Of a stretch of 64,000 nt of DNA, positions 1-8,747 are shown in pieces. Origin of the DNA: Xanthomarina sp. F2636L. Lineage in GTDB: Bacteria > Bacteroidota > Bacteroidia > Flavobacteriales > Flavobacteriaceae. A program made the translations under genes and the position numbers. Under the pieces are notes generated by a model. It was not told the origin of the DNA. It searched no databases and saw only the letters and a program-made list of their open reading frames with translations. Within the stretch, counting starts at the first letter, position 1. Every line of letters begins with the position of its first letter. The stretch lies in contig NZ_JAPMLM010000069.1 in NCBI RefSeq assembly GCF_026410195.1, positions 124,001-188,000 of the forward strand. Direction: 5' to 3'.

Positions 1-847
1 TTATCTCGGAAGTTAGGTTTTTAAAGGCTTCTTCAGCTTTTTCGAAAAAATCGTCGATTCTGGAAAACATCAAATCGCTATTTTTAGTAAAAACAACTGT
101 TTTTGAAGCTATATAATCTAAAAAACTCTGTCTGCGTTCTTCAATAAGCTTATTAGCAACATTAGGAATAATACTTATTTTCTTTATTTGCTCTGTTGAA
201 AGTTGCGTTTCTACATCGAAGGTTCTGATACTATCTACTTCATCTCCAAAAAACTCGATTCTATAAGGCTCGTCGTGACTGAAAGAGAACACATCTACAA
301 TACCACCTCTAACTGAAAATTCGCCAGGCTCTGTAACAAAATCCACACGTTTAAATTTGTATTCAAACAAGACTTCGTTAACAAAATCGATGGATAAATT
401 ATCGCTAACCGAAACTTTAAGAGTGTTGCGTTCTAGCTCTTTTCTTGTAACTACTTTTTCAAATAAAGCATCTGGATAAGTAACTATGATAGCTGGTTTT
501 TTTCGAGAGTTTATTCGGTTTAAAACTTCAGCTCTTAAAAGTACATTGGCATTGTCTGTTTCTTCTATTTGATAAGGCCTTCTATAGCTTCCAGGATAAA
601 AAAGTACGTCTTTGTCATTCAGCATAACTTCTAAATCGTTTAGATAGAAAGCAGCTTCTTCTTTATCGTTAAAAACAAGCAAAAAAGGTTTGTCTGTTTG
701 TTTAAATGTTTCAGTTAAAACAAAAGATAAGGAAGAGCCTACAAGACCTTTTAAATGTGTTTTATTTTGGTTTTTGGCAATAGCAGTTTGCAGATTTTGC
801 GTTTGCAGAGCCTGTGCATATGTTTGCGAGAGAAGAGTTTTACTCAA
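1..847 (-). CDS. mfd: Transcription-repair coupling factor Mfd, N-terminal part (cut by window edge)
   Basis: Mfd displaces RNA polymerase stalled at DNA lesions and recruits UvrA for nucleotide excision repair. Reading leftwards from 847 gives 282 uninterrupted codons starting SKTLLSQTYAQALQ, with the UvrB-homology region (LFYPGSYRRPYQ, EFSVRGGIVDVFSFSHDEPYRIEFFGDEVDSIR). This is the family's N-terminal damage-recognition-like module; the RNAP-binding and translocase domains lie beyond position 1. The start is placed at TTG (845-847) because an in-frame stop lies just upstream at 860-862 and no ATG fits better. The gene is divergent from the TerB-like gene. Identification is from the conserved motifs; only the start codon is uncertain. 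Confidence 0.9.
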   Translation of the reverse strand, partial: MSKTLLSQTYAQALQTQNLQTAIAKNQNKTHLKGLVGSSLSFVLTETFKQTDKPFLLVFNDKEEAAFYLNDLEVMLNDKDVLFYPGSYRRPYQIEETDNANVLLRAEVLNRINSRKKPAIIVTYPDALFEKVVTRKELERNTLKVSVSDNLSIDFVNEVLFEYKFKRVDFVTEPGEFSVRGGIVDVFSFSHDEPYRIEFFGDEVDSIRTFDVETQLSTEQIKKISIIPNVANKLIEERRQSFLDYIASKTVVFTKNSDLMFSRIDDFFEKAEEAFKNLTSEI

Positions 848-885
848 GACAATGTATTTTTATGAATCAAAGATTCTAAGAATTG

Positions 886-893
886 CAAATATA
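886..893 (-). promoter_or_regulatory. Candidate -7 element for mfd
   Basis: Minus-strand TATATTTG matches the Bacteroidota sigma-A -7 consensus TAnnTTTG and lies 39 bases upstream of the mfd TTG start. I do not see a clear TTG -33 box at the right spacing, so the call rests on the -7 match alone. Confidence 0.4.
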
Positions 894-984
894 AAGGTTA
901 GTATTTAATAATAGTTTAATTTATTTCCTGAATTGAGCAATGTTTTGTCCATTAAAAAAACGAAGTTTATATTTTAATAGGTAG

Positions 985-1002
985 TATCTTTGATTATATT
1001 TG
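985..1002 (+). promoter_or_regulatory. Candidate -7 elements for the TerB-like gene
   Basis: Two overlapping-range matches to TAnnTTTG, TATCTTTG (985-992) and TATATTTG (995-1002), precede the ATG at 1027. Either could set the start of transcription; no convincing -33 box is visible. Confidence 0.4.
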
Positions 1003-1026
1003 TAGCACTTTAAAAAACAAGATTAT

Positions 1027-1458
1027 ATGTCATTTTCAGATTTATTTGATAGCGGATTTAAACAACGCAACGCAGACCATTTTGCATCCATAGTTAGAGT
1101 AGCCATGGATGATGGAATTATAACAGCTGATGAGAAAGCGTTTTTAGATCGTTTGGCTCGAAGTTTAGATATTAGTGATGATGAATATAAAATTATCTTA
1201 AAAGATTATCAGTCTCACCCAATTAACCCACCAACATCTTATGATAGACGTTTAGAACGTTTATACGATTTATCTAGAATGGTTTATGTAGATCATATTA
1301 AAGGAGATAGTGAAGAGGTTGTTCTTAAAAAGATAGCTGTGGGCTTAGGTTTTAGACCAGACAATGTTAAGTATGTTGTGGATAAAGCGTTAACGCTGGT
1401 AAGTAATGGTGTTGATTTAGATACCTTTTCCGAAGAAATTAAAAACATGAATAGATAA
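1027..1458 (+). CDS. TerB-family (tellurite resistance B-like) protein
   Basis: A 143-residue, all-alpha acidic protein of the TerB/DjlA-N fold. The family signature is visible in FASIVRVAMDDGIITADEKAFLDRLARSL (here residues about 19-47), where the acidic D-D-G-x-I-x-x-x-E segment binds metal in characterised TerB proteins. No signal peptide or membrane segment is present, so it should be cytoplasmic. It stands alone between the divergent mfd promoter and a bidirectional terminator shared with fbp. The family name reflects tellurite operons, but isolated copies in Flavobacteriaceae have no established role, and nothing here links it to tellurite. Confidence 0.75.
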   Translation: MSFSDLFDSGFKQRNADHFASIVRVAMDDGIITADEKAFLDRLARSLDISDDEYKIILKDYQSHPINPPTSYDRRLERLYDLSRMVYVDHIKGDSEEVVLKKIAVGLGFRPDNVKYVVDKALTLVSNGVDLDTFSEEIKNMNR

Positions 1459-1474
1459 TTAATTTATCTGAAAT

Positions 1475-1515
1475 AAAAAAAGCGAATTATTTTTAAAATA
1501 ATTCGCTTTTTTTTT
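1475..1515. terminator. Bidirectional terminator between terB-like gene and fbp
   Basis: AGCGAATTATTTT (1481-1493) pairs perfectly with AAAATAATTCGCT (1495-1507), flanked by an A tract on the left and a T tract (1508-1515) on the right, so it can stop both converging genes. Confidence 0.85.
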
Positions 1516-1533
1516 ATGTTTTATAGTTGGCTG

Positions 1534-2541
1534 TTATTTGGCATTTCGCATAAATTCTTCAGCTTTATCTACCATGTTTTTACTGCCACAAATAAAAGGA
1601 ACACGTTGATGTAATTCGGTAGGTTTAATATCCATAATTCTATTAAAACCATCGCTTGCTTTTCCATTTGCTTGCTCAGCTAAAAATGCCATTGGGTTAC
1701 ATTCGTACAATAAACGTAATTTTCCATTTGAAATCTTAGAGCTTTTCGGGTACAAATAAATACCACCCTTTATCATGTTTCTATGAAAATCTGAAACCAA
1801 AGAACCAATATATCTACTGGTATAAGGTCTGTCCTCTTCTTCCATCTGGCAATATTTAATATAATCTTTTATACCTTGTGGAAAATGAATATAGTTTCCT
1901 TCATTTACAGAATAAATATGACCATTTTCTGGGAATTCCATTTTAGGGTGTGAAAGGTAGAATGTTCCAATAGCTGGGTTTAGAGTAAACCCGTTAACAC
2001 CATCTCCAGTAGTATAAACTAACATGGTAGACGTACCATACACGACGTAACCTGCAGCAACTTGTTTGCTACCTTCTTGAAGAAAATCTTCGATAGTTAC
2101 AGGAGTCCCAACAGGGGTTACACGTCTGTAAATAGAAAAAATAGTTCCAACAGATACATTCACATCAATATTAGATGAACCATCTAAAGGATCAATTAAA
2201 ACAATATATTTATTTTGATTGTTTTCATCTTGGCTATTAATAGTTATAAAGCTGTCTTCCTCTTCACTAGCAATCCCACAGACAATGTTTCTGTTTTTTA
2301 AAGTTTGAATAAACTTCTCGTTGGCATATACATCCAGTTTTTGCTGGTCTTCACCTTGAATGTTCGTGTCTCCTGCTGCTCCAATAATATCAACTAAACC
2401 TGCTTTGTTTACTTCGTGGTTTACTACTTTTGCTGCCAGACGTATGGAGTTGATTAGTCGAGATAATTCTCCAGAAGTATATTTAAAAGACGATTGATTT
2501 TCAATGATAAACTCTCCTAAAGTTTGATTTTTTCTTGACAT
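1534..2541 (-). CDS. fbp: Class I fructose-1,6-bisphosphatase
   Basis: It hydrolyses fructose-1,6-bisphosphate to fructose-6-phosphate, the committed step of gluconeogenesis, in the cytoplasm. The 335-residue length is normal for the class I family. The metal-binding signature [17 protein letters not shown] is present about a third of the way in, together with the substrate-binding segment [10 protein letters not shown] and the C-terminal [17 protein letters not shown] block. The ATG start gives [16 protein letters not shown], typical of Bacteroidota enzymes. It converges with the terB-like gene and has its own upstream promoter candidate. No odd features. Confidence 0.96.
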   Translation of the reverse strand: MSRKNQTLGEFIIENQSSFKYTSGELSRLINSIRLAAKVVNHEVNKAGLVDIIGAAGDTNIQGEDQQKLDVYANEKFIQTLKNRNIVCGIASEEEDSFITINSQDENNQNKYIVLIDPLDGSSNIDVNVSVGTIFSIYRRVTPVGTPVTIEDFLQEGSKQVAAGYVVYGTSTMLVYTTGDGVNGFTLNPAIGTFYLSHPKMEFPENGHIYSVNEGNYIHFPQGIKDYIKYCQMEEEDRPYTSRYIGSLVSDFHRNMIKGGIYLYPKSSKISNGKLRLLYECNPMAFLAEQANGKASDGFNRIMDIKPTELHQRVPFICGSKNMVDKAEEFMRNAK

Positions 2542-2567
2542 GAAGTTTCAATGTGTTGATTGTCCTG

Positions 2568-2596
2568 CAAATATCGTATTTTTTAACAAACTACAA
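2568..2596 (-). promoter_or_regulatory. Candidate fbp promoter
   Basis: On the minus strand TTG (2594-2596) is followed after 18 bases by GATATTTG (2575-2568), one base off the TAnnTTTG -7 consensus. The spacing fits the Bacteroidota pattern and the element lies 27 bases before the fbp start. Confidence 0.4.
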
Positions 2597-2663
2597 GGCT
2601 TTCAAAAGATATTAATAACAGATAATAAGCAACTTTAAACTATCTTTAACCCAAATTTTTTAT

Positions 2664-3143
2664 ATGAAAATCGCTATTCGGAAAGCTAAAAAGGATGATA
2701 TGACTGCTGTTCTTAATTTAATAAAAGAATTAGCAGTATTCGAAAATGAGCCAGATGCCGTAGAAATTTCTGTTACAGATTTAGAACATGATGGGTTTAA
2801 AGAGTCTCCTAGTTTTGAGTGTTTTGTTGCCGAAGTAGAAAATAAGATTGTAGGAATTGCATTGGTTTATATGCGTTATTCTACATGGAAAGGACCCGTT
2901 TTACATTTAGAAGATTTAATTGTAAGCCAAAACATGAGAGGCAAGAATATAGGAACATTATTATTGGATGAAGTTGTAAAACATGGCAATCAATTAGGGG
3001 TTAAAAGAATTGGATGGGACGTATTAGACTGGAACGAAGAAGCCATAGCTTTTTATGAAAAGAAAGGAGCACATGTTATGAGAGATTGGGATATTGTTCA
3101 ACTAGATGAAAAAGGAATTAAAGCATATTTATCAAAACTATAA
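2664..3143 (+). CDS. GNAT-family N-acetyltransferase (diamine/thialysine acetyltransferase-like)
   Basis: A 159-residue acetyl-CoA dependent acetyltransferase. The opening IRKAKKDDMTAVLNLIKELA followed by FE resembles the spermidine/thialysine acetyltransferase (SSAT) branch, and the acetyl-CoA-binding motif A appears as LIVSQNMRGKNIGTLLLDEV, with the late WNEEAIAFYEKKGA segment typical of GNATs. The true substrate is unknown. It starts an apparent operon: its stop overlaps the next start (TAATG at 3141-3145), so it is probably translationally coupled to aspartokinase. Family assignment is firm, SSAT-type substrate range is an inference. Confidence 0.85.
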   Translation: MKIAIRKAKKDDMTAVLNLIKELAVFENEPDAVEISVTDLEHDGFKESPSFECFVAEVENKIVGIALVYMRYSTWKGPVLHLEDLIVSQNMRGKNIGTLLLDEVVKHGNQLGVKRIGWDVLDWNEEAIAFYEKKGAHVMRDWDIVQLDEKGIKAYLSKL

Positions 3144-4393
3144 TGCAAGTATTTAAATTTGGAGGTGCATCGGTTAAAGATGCTAAAGGCGTAAAAAACT
3201 TAATAAACGTTTTAAATAAGACAGGTTATAAAAATACCTTGGTAGTAGTTTCGGCTATGGGGAAAACCACCAATGCCTTAGAAGTTGTTATTACTGATTA
3301 TTTTAATAATAAAAGCGCATTACAAAGTTCTGTTCAAGCAGTTATAAAATTCCATAATGCCATTTTATTAGACTTATTTGATGATGAAAAACACAAGGCA
3401 TATAAAAAAGTAACAGTTTTATTCAATGAGTTAAAATCGTTTTTAGATACAAATAAATCGCCAGATTATAATTTTGTTTACGACCAGGTTATTGGTTTTG
3501 GAGAATTAGTTTCTTCAGTTATTATTAGCGAATATTTAAATGATGTGGGCTTAAAAAACCATTGGATAGATGTTAGAGAGTTTATAAAAACAGATAATTA
3601 TTATAGAAGTGCTAAAGTTCATTGGGAAGAAACTCAAGAGCGCATTACAAACAATTTTAACAGAACCCAATTAAACATTACTCAAGGGTTTATAGGAAGC
3701 GATTCTAATAATTTCACAACCACTTTAGGTCGTGAAGGAAGTGATTATACAGCAGCTATTTTTGCTTATTGCTTAAATGCTCAAAGTGTAACCATTTGGA
3801 AAGATGTTCCAGGCGTTTTAAATGCCGATCCACGTTACTTTGAAAACTCACAGCTCCTACATAGAATTTCTTATCGCGAAGCTATTGAGTTGGCTTTTTA
3901 TGGCGCATCTGTAATTCATCCAAAAACGTTACAACCATTACAAAGAAAGGAAATCCCATTGTTTGTAAAATCGTTTTTAAAGCCAGAGAATGCAGGTACA
4001 AAAGTGTGTAAAGAAGCTGGACTTGACCCTCAAATCCCTTGTTTTATAGTAAAGAAAAACCAAGTGTTAATTTCCTTGTCATCTTTAGATTTTTCATATA
4101 TCGTTGAAGATAATCTTAGTGAGATATTTAAACTTCTTCATCTCTATAAGATGAAAGTTGATGTGATTCAAAACTCAGCCATTAGTTTTTCGGTATGTGT
4201 AGATAATATGTATCAGAATTTAGATAAGTTATTACAACATCTAAAAGCTAAATTTAAAGTAACTTGTAACGAAAACGTCTCATTATATACCATTAGACAT
4301 TATAATAATGAAGCCATAGGCCAGTTAGAGAAGGATAAAGAGGTGCTACTTAAACAATTAACGCACGAAACTATGCAAATAGTTACTAAATAA
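3143..4393 (+). CDS. Aspartate kinase (monofunctional)
   Basis: It phosphorylates L-aspartate, the first step to lysine/diaminopimelate, threonine and methionine. The N-terminal kinase signature is MQVFKFGGASVKDAKG, and the second kinase motif TTLGREGSDYTAAIFAYCL is near residue 195, followed by WKDVPGVLNADPR. The last ~110 residues are an ACT-like regulatory region, shorter and more diverged than in lysine-sensitive LysC, so feedback behaviour cannot be predicted. At 416 residues it lacks a homoserine dehydrogenase domain. It overlaps the upstream acetyltransferase by one base and is 23 bases ahead of the acyltransferase gene. Confidence 0.92.
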   Translation: MQVFKFGGASVKDAKGVKNLINVLNKTGYKNTLVVVSAMGKTTNALEVVITDYFNNKSALQSSVQAVIKFHNAILLDLFDDEKHKAYKKVTVLFNELKSFLDTNKSPDYNFVYDQVIGFGELVSSVIISEYLNDVGLKNHWIDVREFIKTDNYYRSAKVHWEETQERITNNFNRTQLNITQGFIGSDSNNFTTTLGREGSDYTAAIFAYCLNAQSVTIWKDVPGVLNADPRYFENSQLLHRISYREAIELAFYGASVIHPKTLQPLQRKEIPLFVKSFLKPENAGTKVCKEAGLDPQIPCFIVKKNQVLISLSSLDFSYIVEDNLSEIFKLLHLYKMKVDVIQNSAISFSVCVDNMYQNLDKLLQHLKAKFKVTCNENVSLYTIRHYNNEAIGQLEKDKEVLLKQLTHETMQIVTK

Positions 4394-4403
4394 ACATTTT
4401 CAT

Positions 4404-4411
4404 TACATTTG
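4404..4411 (+). promoter_or_regulatory. Possible internal -7 element directly before the acyltransferase start
   Basis: TACATTTG fits TAnnTTTG and ends 5 bases before the ATG at 4417, so a transcript started here would be leaderless or nearly so. No -33 box is seen; chance occurrence is quite possible. Confidence 0.2.
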
Positions 4412-4416
4412 TATTC

Positions 4417-6246
4417 ATGACCAAGCAACAAGATACAGGGTTAGTGTCGGCCAAAGAAGTGGCTAAAGCCATAAAATTAGATTCCTACGGTTTTGTTGGG
4501 ACTTTTGCTGGATGGATACTTATGAAAGTATTAAAAATATCCACACTTAATAATATTTATAATCGAAATAAACATTTAGAAAAAGTTGATTTTTTAAATG
4601 GTATTTTACACGATTTTCAAATAAAATTTGAAATTCCCGAAGAGGATTTAAAGCGTTTGCCTAAGGAAGGTGCTTATATAACTGTTTCAAATCATCCTCT
4701 TGGAGGAATTGATGGCATTTTACTTTTAAAATTAATGCTCGAACAGCGAGATGACTTTAAAATAATAGCCAACTTTCTATTAAATAGAATAGAACCTCTA
4801 AAACCATATATCATGCCGGTGAATCCTTTTGAAGACAGAAAGGATTTAAAATCAAGTATTACAGGTTTTAAGAATGCTATTAAACATTTGCAAGATGGTC
4901 ATCCCTTAGGAGTGTTTCCGGCAGGTGAAGTGTCTACTTATAAAGATGGGAAACTACTGGTTGATAAACCCTGGGAGGCATCTGCCATGAAACTTATTCA
5001 AAAAGCTGATGTGCCAGTAGTTCCAATATATTTTCATGCAAAAAACAGTCCGCTTTTTTATAAGTTATCTAAAATTAGTGACACCTTTAGAACGGCAAAG
5101 CTACCTTCGGAATTATTAACTCAAAAACGAAGAATAATTAAAGTTCGAATAGGTAGGCCTATTTCGGTAGCAGACCAAAATGAACATAAGGGCCTTAAAG
5201 AATTTTCCGAGTTTTTAAGGAAGAAAACTTATATGCTTTCTAATTCCTTTGACGAGAAAGGTAATTTATTAAGTAATATTTCCACCTCGTTAAAAGTGCC
5301 AAAACCACCAAAACGAATTGTAACTCCAATTTCTAAAGAGATAATGAATCAAGAGGTTGAGGCTCTAAGAAAAGGAGATTGCAGATTGTTACAAAGTAAG
5401 AATTACGAAGTCTTTTTAGCTACTTCAAAAGAAATTCCAAACATCTTAAGAGAAATTGGAAGACTGCGTGAAATAACCTTTAGAGAAGTAGGAGAAGGAA
5501 CAAACGAAGCCATAGATTTAGATACTTTCGATACCTATTACCACCACATGTTTCTTTGGGATAGTGAGAAGGAGCTTGTAGCTGGAGCTTATAGAATGGG
5601 CTTAGGTTCTAAGATATATGCACAATATGGAATTGATGGGTTTTATCTTCAAGATTTATTTAGATTCGAGCCAGAACTATTTAAAATGATGAGCGAATCC
5701 ATAGAAATGGGTCGTGCTTTTATTATTAAAGAATATCAGCAAAAACCTATGCCATTATTTTTGCTTTGGAAAGGAATTGTGCATACTACCTTACGTTATC
5801 CGGAACATAAATTTTTAATTGGTGGAGTAAGTATTAGCAACCAGTTTTCAAATTTCTCAAAATCGTTAATGATTGAGTTTATGAAATCTCATTATTACGA
5901 TCCATACATTGCGCAATATGTACATCCTAAAAAAGAGTTTAAAGTAAAATTAAAAGATGCTGATAAGGATTTTGTATTTGACGAAACAGAAGCCGATTTA
6001 AACAAATTTGATAAAATTATTGATGAGGTAGAACCAGGTGCTTTGCGGTTACCTGTTTTACTTAAAAAGTATATTAAGCAAAATGCCAAATTGGTAGCTT
6101 TTAATGTGGATCCCTTGTTTAATAACTCGGTTGATGGTTTGATGTATATTAAAATTGCCGATTTACCAGAAAGTACTGTAAAACCTGTAATGGAAGAGTT
6201 TCAAGCGGAATTAGAGCAGAAACTTTCTGAACAAAACGAGTCATAA
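4417..6246 (+). CDS. Bifunctional acyltransferase, OlsF-like (ornithine/amino-acid lipid synthesis)
   Basis: A 609-residue fusion. Residues about 60-270 form a PlsC-type lysophospholipid acyltransferase domain with SNHPLGGIDG (His93, Asp99; the spacing is H-x5-D rather than the canonical H-x4-D) and GVFPAGEVS. Residues about 320-520 form a GNAT-like N-acyltransferase domain of the OlsB/hemolysin type (LREITFREVGEGT, YAQYGIDGFYLQDLF). This order is that of OlsF, in which one chain makes lyso-ornithine lipid and then acylates it; OlsF enzymes are known in Flavobacteria. Amino-acid specificity (ornithine, glycine or other) cannot be read from sequence. It is the third gene of the acetyltransferase-aspartokinase operon. 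Confidence 0.8.
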   Translation: MTKQQDTGLVSAKEVAKAIKLDSYGFVGTFAGWILMKVLKISTLNNIYNRNKHLEKVDFLNGILHDFQIKFEIPEEDLKRLPKEGAYITVSNHPLGGIDGILLLKLMLEQRDDFKIIANFLLNRIEPLKPYIMPVNPFEDRKDLKSSITGFKNAIKHLQDGHPLGVFPAGEVSTYKDGKLLVDKPWEASAMKLIQKADVPVVPIYFHAKNSPLFYKLSKISDTFRTAKLPSELLTQKRRIIKVRIGRPISVADQNEHKGLKEFSEFLRKKTYMLSNSFDEKGNLLSNISTSLKVPKPPKRIVTPISKEIMNQEVEALRKGDCRLLQSKNYEVFLATSKEIPNILREIGRLREITFREVGEGTNEAIDLDTFDTYYHHMFLWDSEKELVAGAYRMGLGSKIYAQYGIDGFYLQDLFRFEPELFKMMSESIEMGRAFIIKEYQQKPMPLFLLWKGIVHTTLRYPEHKFLIGGVSISNQFSNFSKSLMIEFMKSHYYDPYIAQYVHPKKEFKVKLKDADKDFVFDETEADLNKFDKIIDEVEPGALRLPVLLKKYIKQNAKLVAFNVDPLFNNSVDGLMYIKIADLPESTVKPVMEEFQAELEQKLSEQNES

Positions 6247-6270
6247 AACGTCCTTAATTTATTCATCTCT

Positions 6271-7371
6271 ATGGAAAACAATAACTTTAAAATAGTTATC
6301 TCTCTTTTTCTGTTTTTAGGAATTTTTAGTTTAAAAGCTCAGCAAGTTTCTGGTATTGTTTATAATAAAGCAACCCAAGAACCTATGGAAGGGGTTACAG
6401 TTTATTTTAATAATACAACTAGAGGAACGATTACAAATAGTCAAGGTCTTTTTAAAATTGATCTAAACGAAGATATTCGCACATCTTTAGTGGTTTCATT
6501 TTTAGGGTTTAAAAAAATAGTACAGAATAATTATGTTGAAGATATAGTTTATAAATTTTATTTAGAGGAAGAACTAAGTGTTTTAAACGAAGTGTTTTTA
6601 AGCTCCAAAGACAAAAAGTCAAGAAAAAAAGAACGTTCTGAAGACGACAAAGAAGCTTGGTCTCAAAAGCGAAAATTGAATGAATTTAAAAAGCACTTCT
6701 TAGGAGAGTCTAAACAAGCCAAGTCGTGTGAGATTTTGAACGAAGACGATATTATATTAGAGTATGATATAAAAGTAAAAAAATTATCAGCATCTTCAAA
6801 AACCCCAATTCGTATTTTAAACAAGTATTTAGATTATGAAATTACATACGATTTACAGGAATTTGAAATTGATTATATTAAAGATACTTTGGTAAATACC
6901 ATAAGAAATACCACAAGTGTTGTTTATAAACCTGGTACAGTATATTATAAAGGCACGTCATTTTATAAAGACCTCAATGAAAATTCTATCGAGAAAAACA
7001 AAAAAAGACGTAGTATGGCTTATCAAGGTTCTGTACTACATTTTATGAGAGCTATTTATTCAGATAATTTACTTGAACAAGGATTTAAATTTTTTTACAA
7101 AAACGAAGAAGTGGCTCCAAGATATTCTTTAAATGTTAATGATACCGAAGATTCAAATTCAAAAGAAGTCTGCTTACATAGACCAATTCTTATATCGGAT
7201 GTATTTGGAAGTTTTTCAAAACTTACCCCAAATGAAGATATTGAATGCTTTTATATTGATGGTTTTGGTAACCATTCTCCTGTAAAAGCGATAACATTTT
7301 TTGGGAATATGGGAAATCAACGAATAGGAGATGCACTTCCATTGGATTATCAACCTACAATAGAAAATTAA
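6271..7371 (+). CDS. Exported protein with CarboxypepD_reg-like domain
   Basis: A 366-residue protein with an N-terminal signal peptide (ISLFLFLGIFSLKAQ) and, directly after it, a carboxypeptidase-regulatory-like beta-sandwich (SGIVYNKATQEPMEGVTVYF, then NTTRGTITNSQGLFKIDL, about residues 27-105). In TonB-dependent receptors this module precedes the plug, but here no barrel follows: the remaining ~260 residues are a charged, uncharacterised region related to other stand-alone flavobacterial proteins. It should be periplasmic or attached to the outer membrane. It lies 24 bases after the acyltransferase and may be co-transcribed. Function unknown. Confidence 0.75.
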   Translation: MENNNFKIVISLFLFLGIFSLKAQQVSGIVYNKATQEPMEGVTVYFNNTTRGTITNSQGLFKIDLNEDIRTSLVVSFLGFKKIVQNNYVEDIVYKFYLEEELSVLNEVFLSSKDKKSRKKERSEDDKEAWSQKRKLNEFKKHFLGESKQAKSCEILNEDDIILEYDIKVKKLSASSKTPIRILNKYLDYEITYDLQEFEIDYIKDTLVNTIRNTTSVVYKPGTVYYKGTSFYKDLNENSIEKNKKRRSMAYQGSVLHFMRAIYSDNLLEQGFKFFYKNEEVAPRYSLNVNDTEDSNSKEVCLHRPILISDVFGSFSKLTPNEDIECFYIDGFGNHSPVKAITFFGNMGNQRIGDALPLDYQPTIEN

Positions 7372-7375
7372 ATGT

Positions 7376-7738
7376 TTAAAAGGAATGAAACCACTCCTGG
7401 AATCTGTTACCAATAAAAGGGATATGTTTTAATTCGCCACTTAAAGAGCCAATTAGGCTAATAATCCATAATATAAAGAACCCAACATTTATAAGCCAAC
7501 CAATTACAGGAACAAAGCTAAAGATTAAGATACCTAGCATGATTCCCAGAGATTGTCTAATATAAAATGAAGCATAGGCATTTTTGGCATTATTGTTCAT
7601 AACAAACGCAATAATCCATCCAATAATGGTCATGTGTGCAATAATAGCTATGGTTTTACCATCTTTTAAAACCTCATTCGAATATTTGGGACCATTTTGA
7701 TAGGTGCCATCTTCAAAGTTTTTATTTTCTTCAGACAT
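7376..7738 (-). CDS. DUF4870 small membrane protein
   Basis: A 120-residue inner-membrane protein with about three hydrophobic helices (IAIIAHMTIIGWIIAFVM; the SLGIMLGILIFSFVPVIGWL region; NVGFFILWIISLIGSL) and the DUF4870 hallmark FYIRQSLG between helices one and two. Members are often annotated as import-component or Tic20-like proteins, but no function is established. It converges with the previous gene with only four bases between stops, and no terminator hairpin is evident between them. Confidence 0.8.
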   Translation of the reverse strand: MSEENKNFEDGTYQNGPKYSNEVLKDGKTIAIIAHMTIIGWIIAFVMNNNAKNAYASFYIRQSLGIMLGILIFSFVPVIGWLINVGFFILWIISLIGSLSGELKHIPFIGNRFQEWFHSF

Positions 7739-7838
7739 GATTTCTAAATTTAGAATTCGCCTATTAAAGATAGTGAAAATCAGGGAGTTTTTTTGTTTGT
7801 TTTTAATGAAGATTCAAAGAAAACACGAAAAGCATTAT

Positions 7839-8225
7839 TTACAAGAAAGCTTTGTCTATAGGCTCCCAAAGTTCTATTTTGTTTCCGTCGTTATCCAGTA
7901 TCCAACCAAACTTGCCATAATCGTATTCTTCTATATCTCCAACTATAGTAACTCCTTCTTCTTTTAAAGCAGCCATTAACTCGTGTAAATTTTCTACACG
8001 ATAATTAAACATGAAGTCTTTTTTAGAGGGTTCGTAGTACTTAGTGTCTTCAGCAAAAGGACTCCATTGCGTGGAACACTCATTGCCATCTTTATCTTTC
8101 CACCAAAACGTACAGCCATAATCGTCTGTATTAAATCCCAGGTGTTTTTTGTACCAGTCTTTTGAGGCTTTCGGATCTTTAGTTTTAAAAAATAATCCTC
8201 CTATTCCTGTAACGCGTTTTTTCAT
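7839..8225 (-). CDS. VOC-family (glyoxalase/bleomycin-resistance fold) protein
   Basis: A 128-residue single-domain vicinal-oxygen-chelate protein. The opening VTGIGGLFFKTKDPKASKDW followed by YKKHLGF is the canonical first beta-alpha unit, and the end (WILDNDGNKIELWEP) is the typical final metal-ligand strand with a Glu. Such proteins bind a divalent metal and act in isomerisation, dioxygenation or resistance; substrate not predictable. It is the most downstream gene of a short minus-strand run with the DUF1801 gene 37 bases upstream. Confidence 0.85.
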   Translation of the reverse strand: MKKRVTGIGGLFFKTKDPKASKDWYKKHLGFNTDDYGCTFWWKDKDGNECSTQWSPFAEDTKYYEPSKKDFMFNYRVENLHELMAALKEEGVTIVGDIEEYDYGKFGWILDNDGNKIELWEPIDKAFL

Positions 8226-8262
8226 ATTTATTTCCTGTGATGACAGGAGTCTTATTTAGTTA

Positions 8263-8721
8263 TTATTTCTTTTTAATATTAGTCTCGTAGATATCAATCC
8301 ATTCGTCAACGGTTAATTTTTCACATAATTCGGCAATTAAGTTAAATGGAATTTCGTTTATTTTTTTAAATCGGATACAACTTTTCCCCATATCCAACTT
8401 GCGTTTGCTGTGTTTAGGATATTCATTTACAAACCAATCGTGTATTTCTGGATTGGCATAAATTCCAGAATGGTATAGGTTGATGGAGTTTTTTTGAGAT
8501 GCAAAACTCATAAAAGGCAAAGGTGTTTTTGGGTCGCAATGATACCCATCTGGATACATACTATGAGGTACATAATATCCTATCATTCCATATTGAATAC
8601 CTTCTTCAAAGCCTTTTGGAAGCTTGTCTTTAATGGTTTTTCTAAGTGTTTTTAACGCTTCCTTTCGTTCTTCAGGAACCTGTTTGATATACTCATCAGG
8701 AGATGATGCTTTGTATTGCAT
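8263..8721 (-). CDS. DUF1801 (YdhG-like) domain protein
   Basis: A 152-residue cytoplasmic protein of the DUF1801/YjbR-like fold. The recognisable parts are the N-terminal SPDEYIKQVPEERKEALKTL, the central IQYGMIGYYVPH, and SGIYANPEIHDWF, followed by KRKLDMGKSCIRFKKINEIP. The family is widespread in Bacteroidota and Firmicutes; some members bind iron or frataxin-like partners, but most have no known job. It probably shares a transcript with the VOC protein downstream. Confidence 0.8.
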   Translation of the reverse strand: MQYKASSPDEYIKQVPEERKEALKTLRKTIKDKLPKGFEEGIQYGMIGYYVPHSMYPDGYHCDPKTPLPFMSFASQKNSINLYHSGIYANPEIHDWFVNEYPKHSKRKLDMGKSCIRFKKINEIPFNLIAELCEKLTVDEWIDIYETNIKKK

Positions 8722-8747
8722 GGTTTTGTTTTCTTTAAGTTATAAAG

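Noticed and set aside
690-908. Open frame of 72 codons on the plus strand at 690-908
   Set aside because: It lies antisense to the mfd N-terminus, which is convincing; composition and cysteine content suggest a shadow frame.
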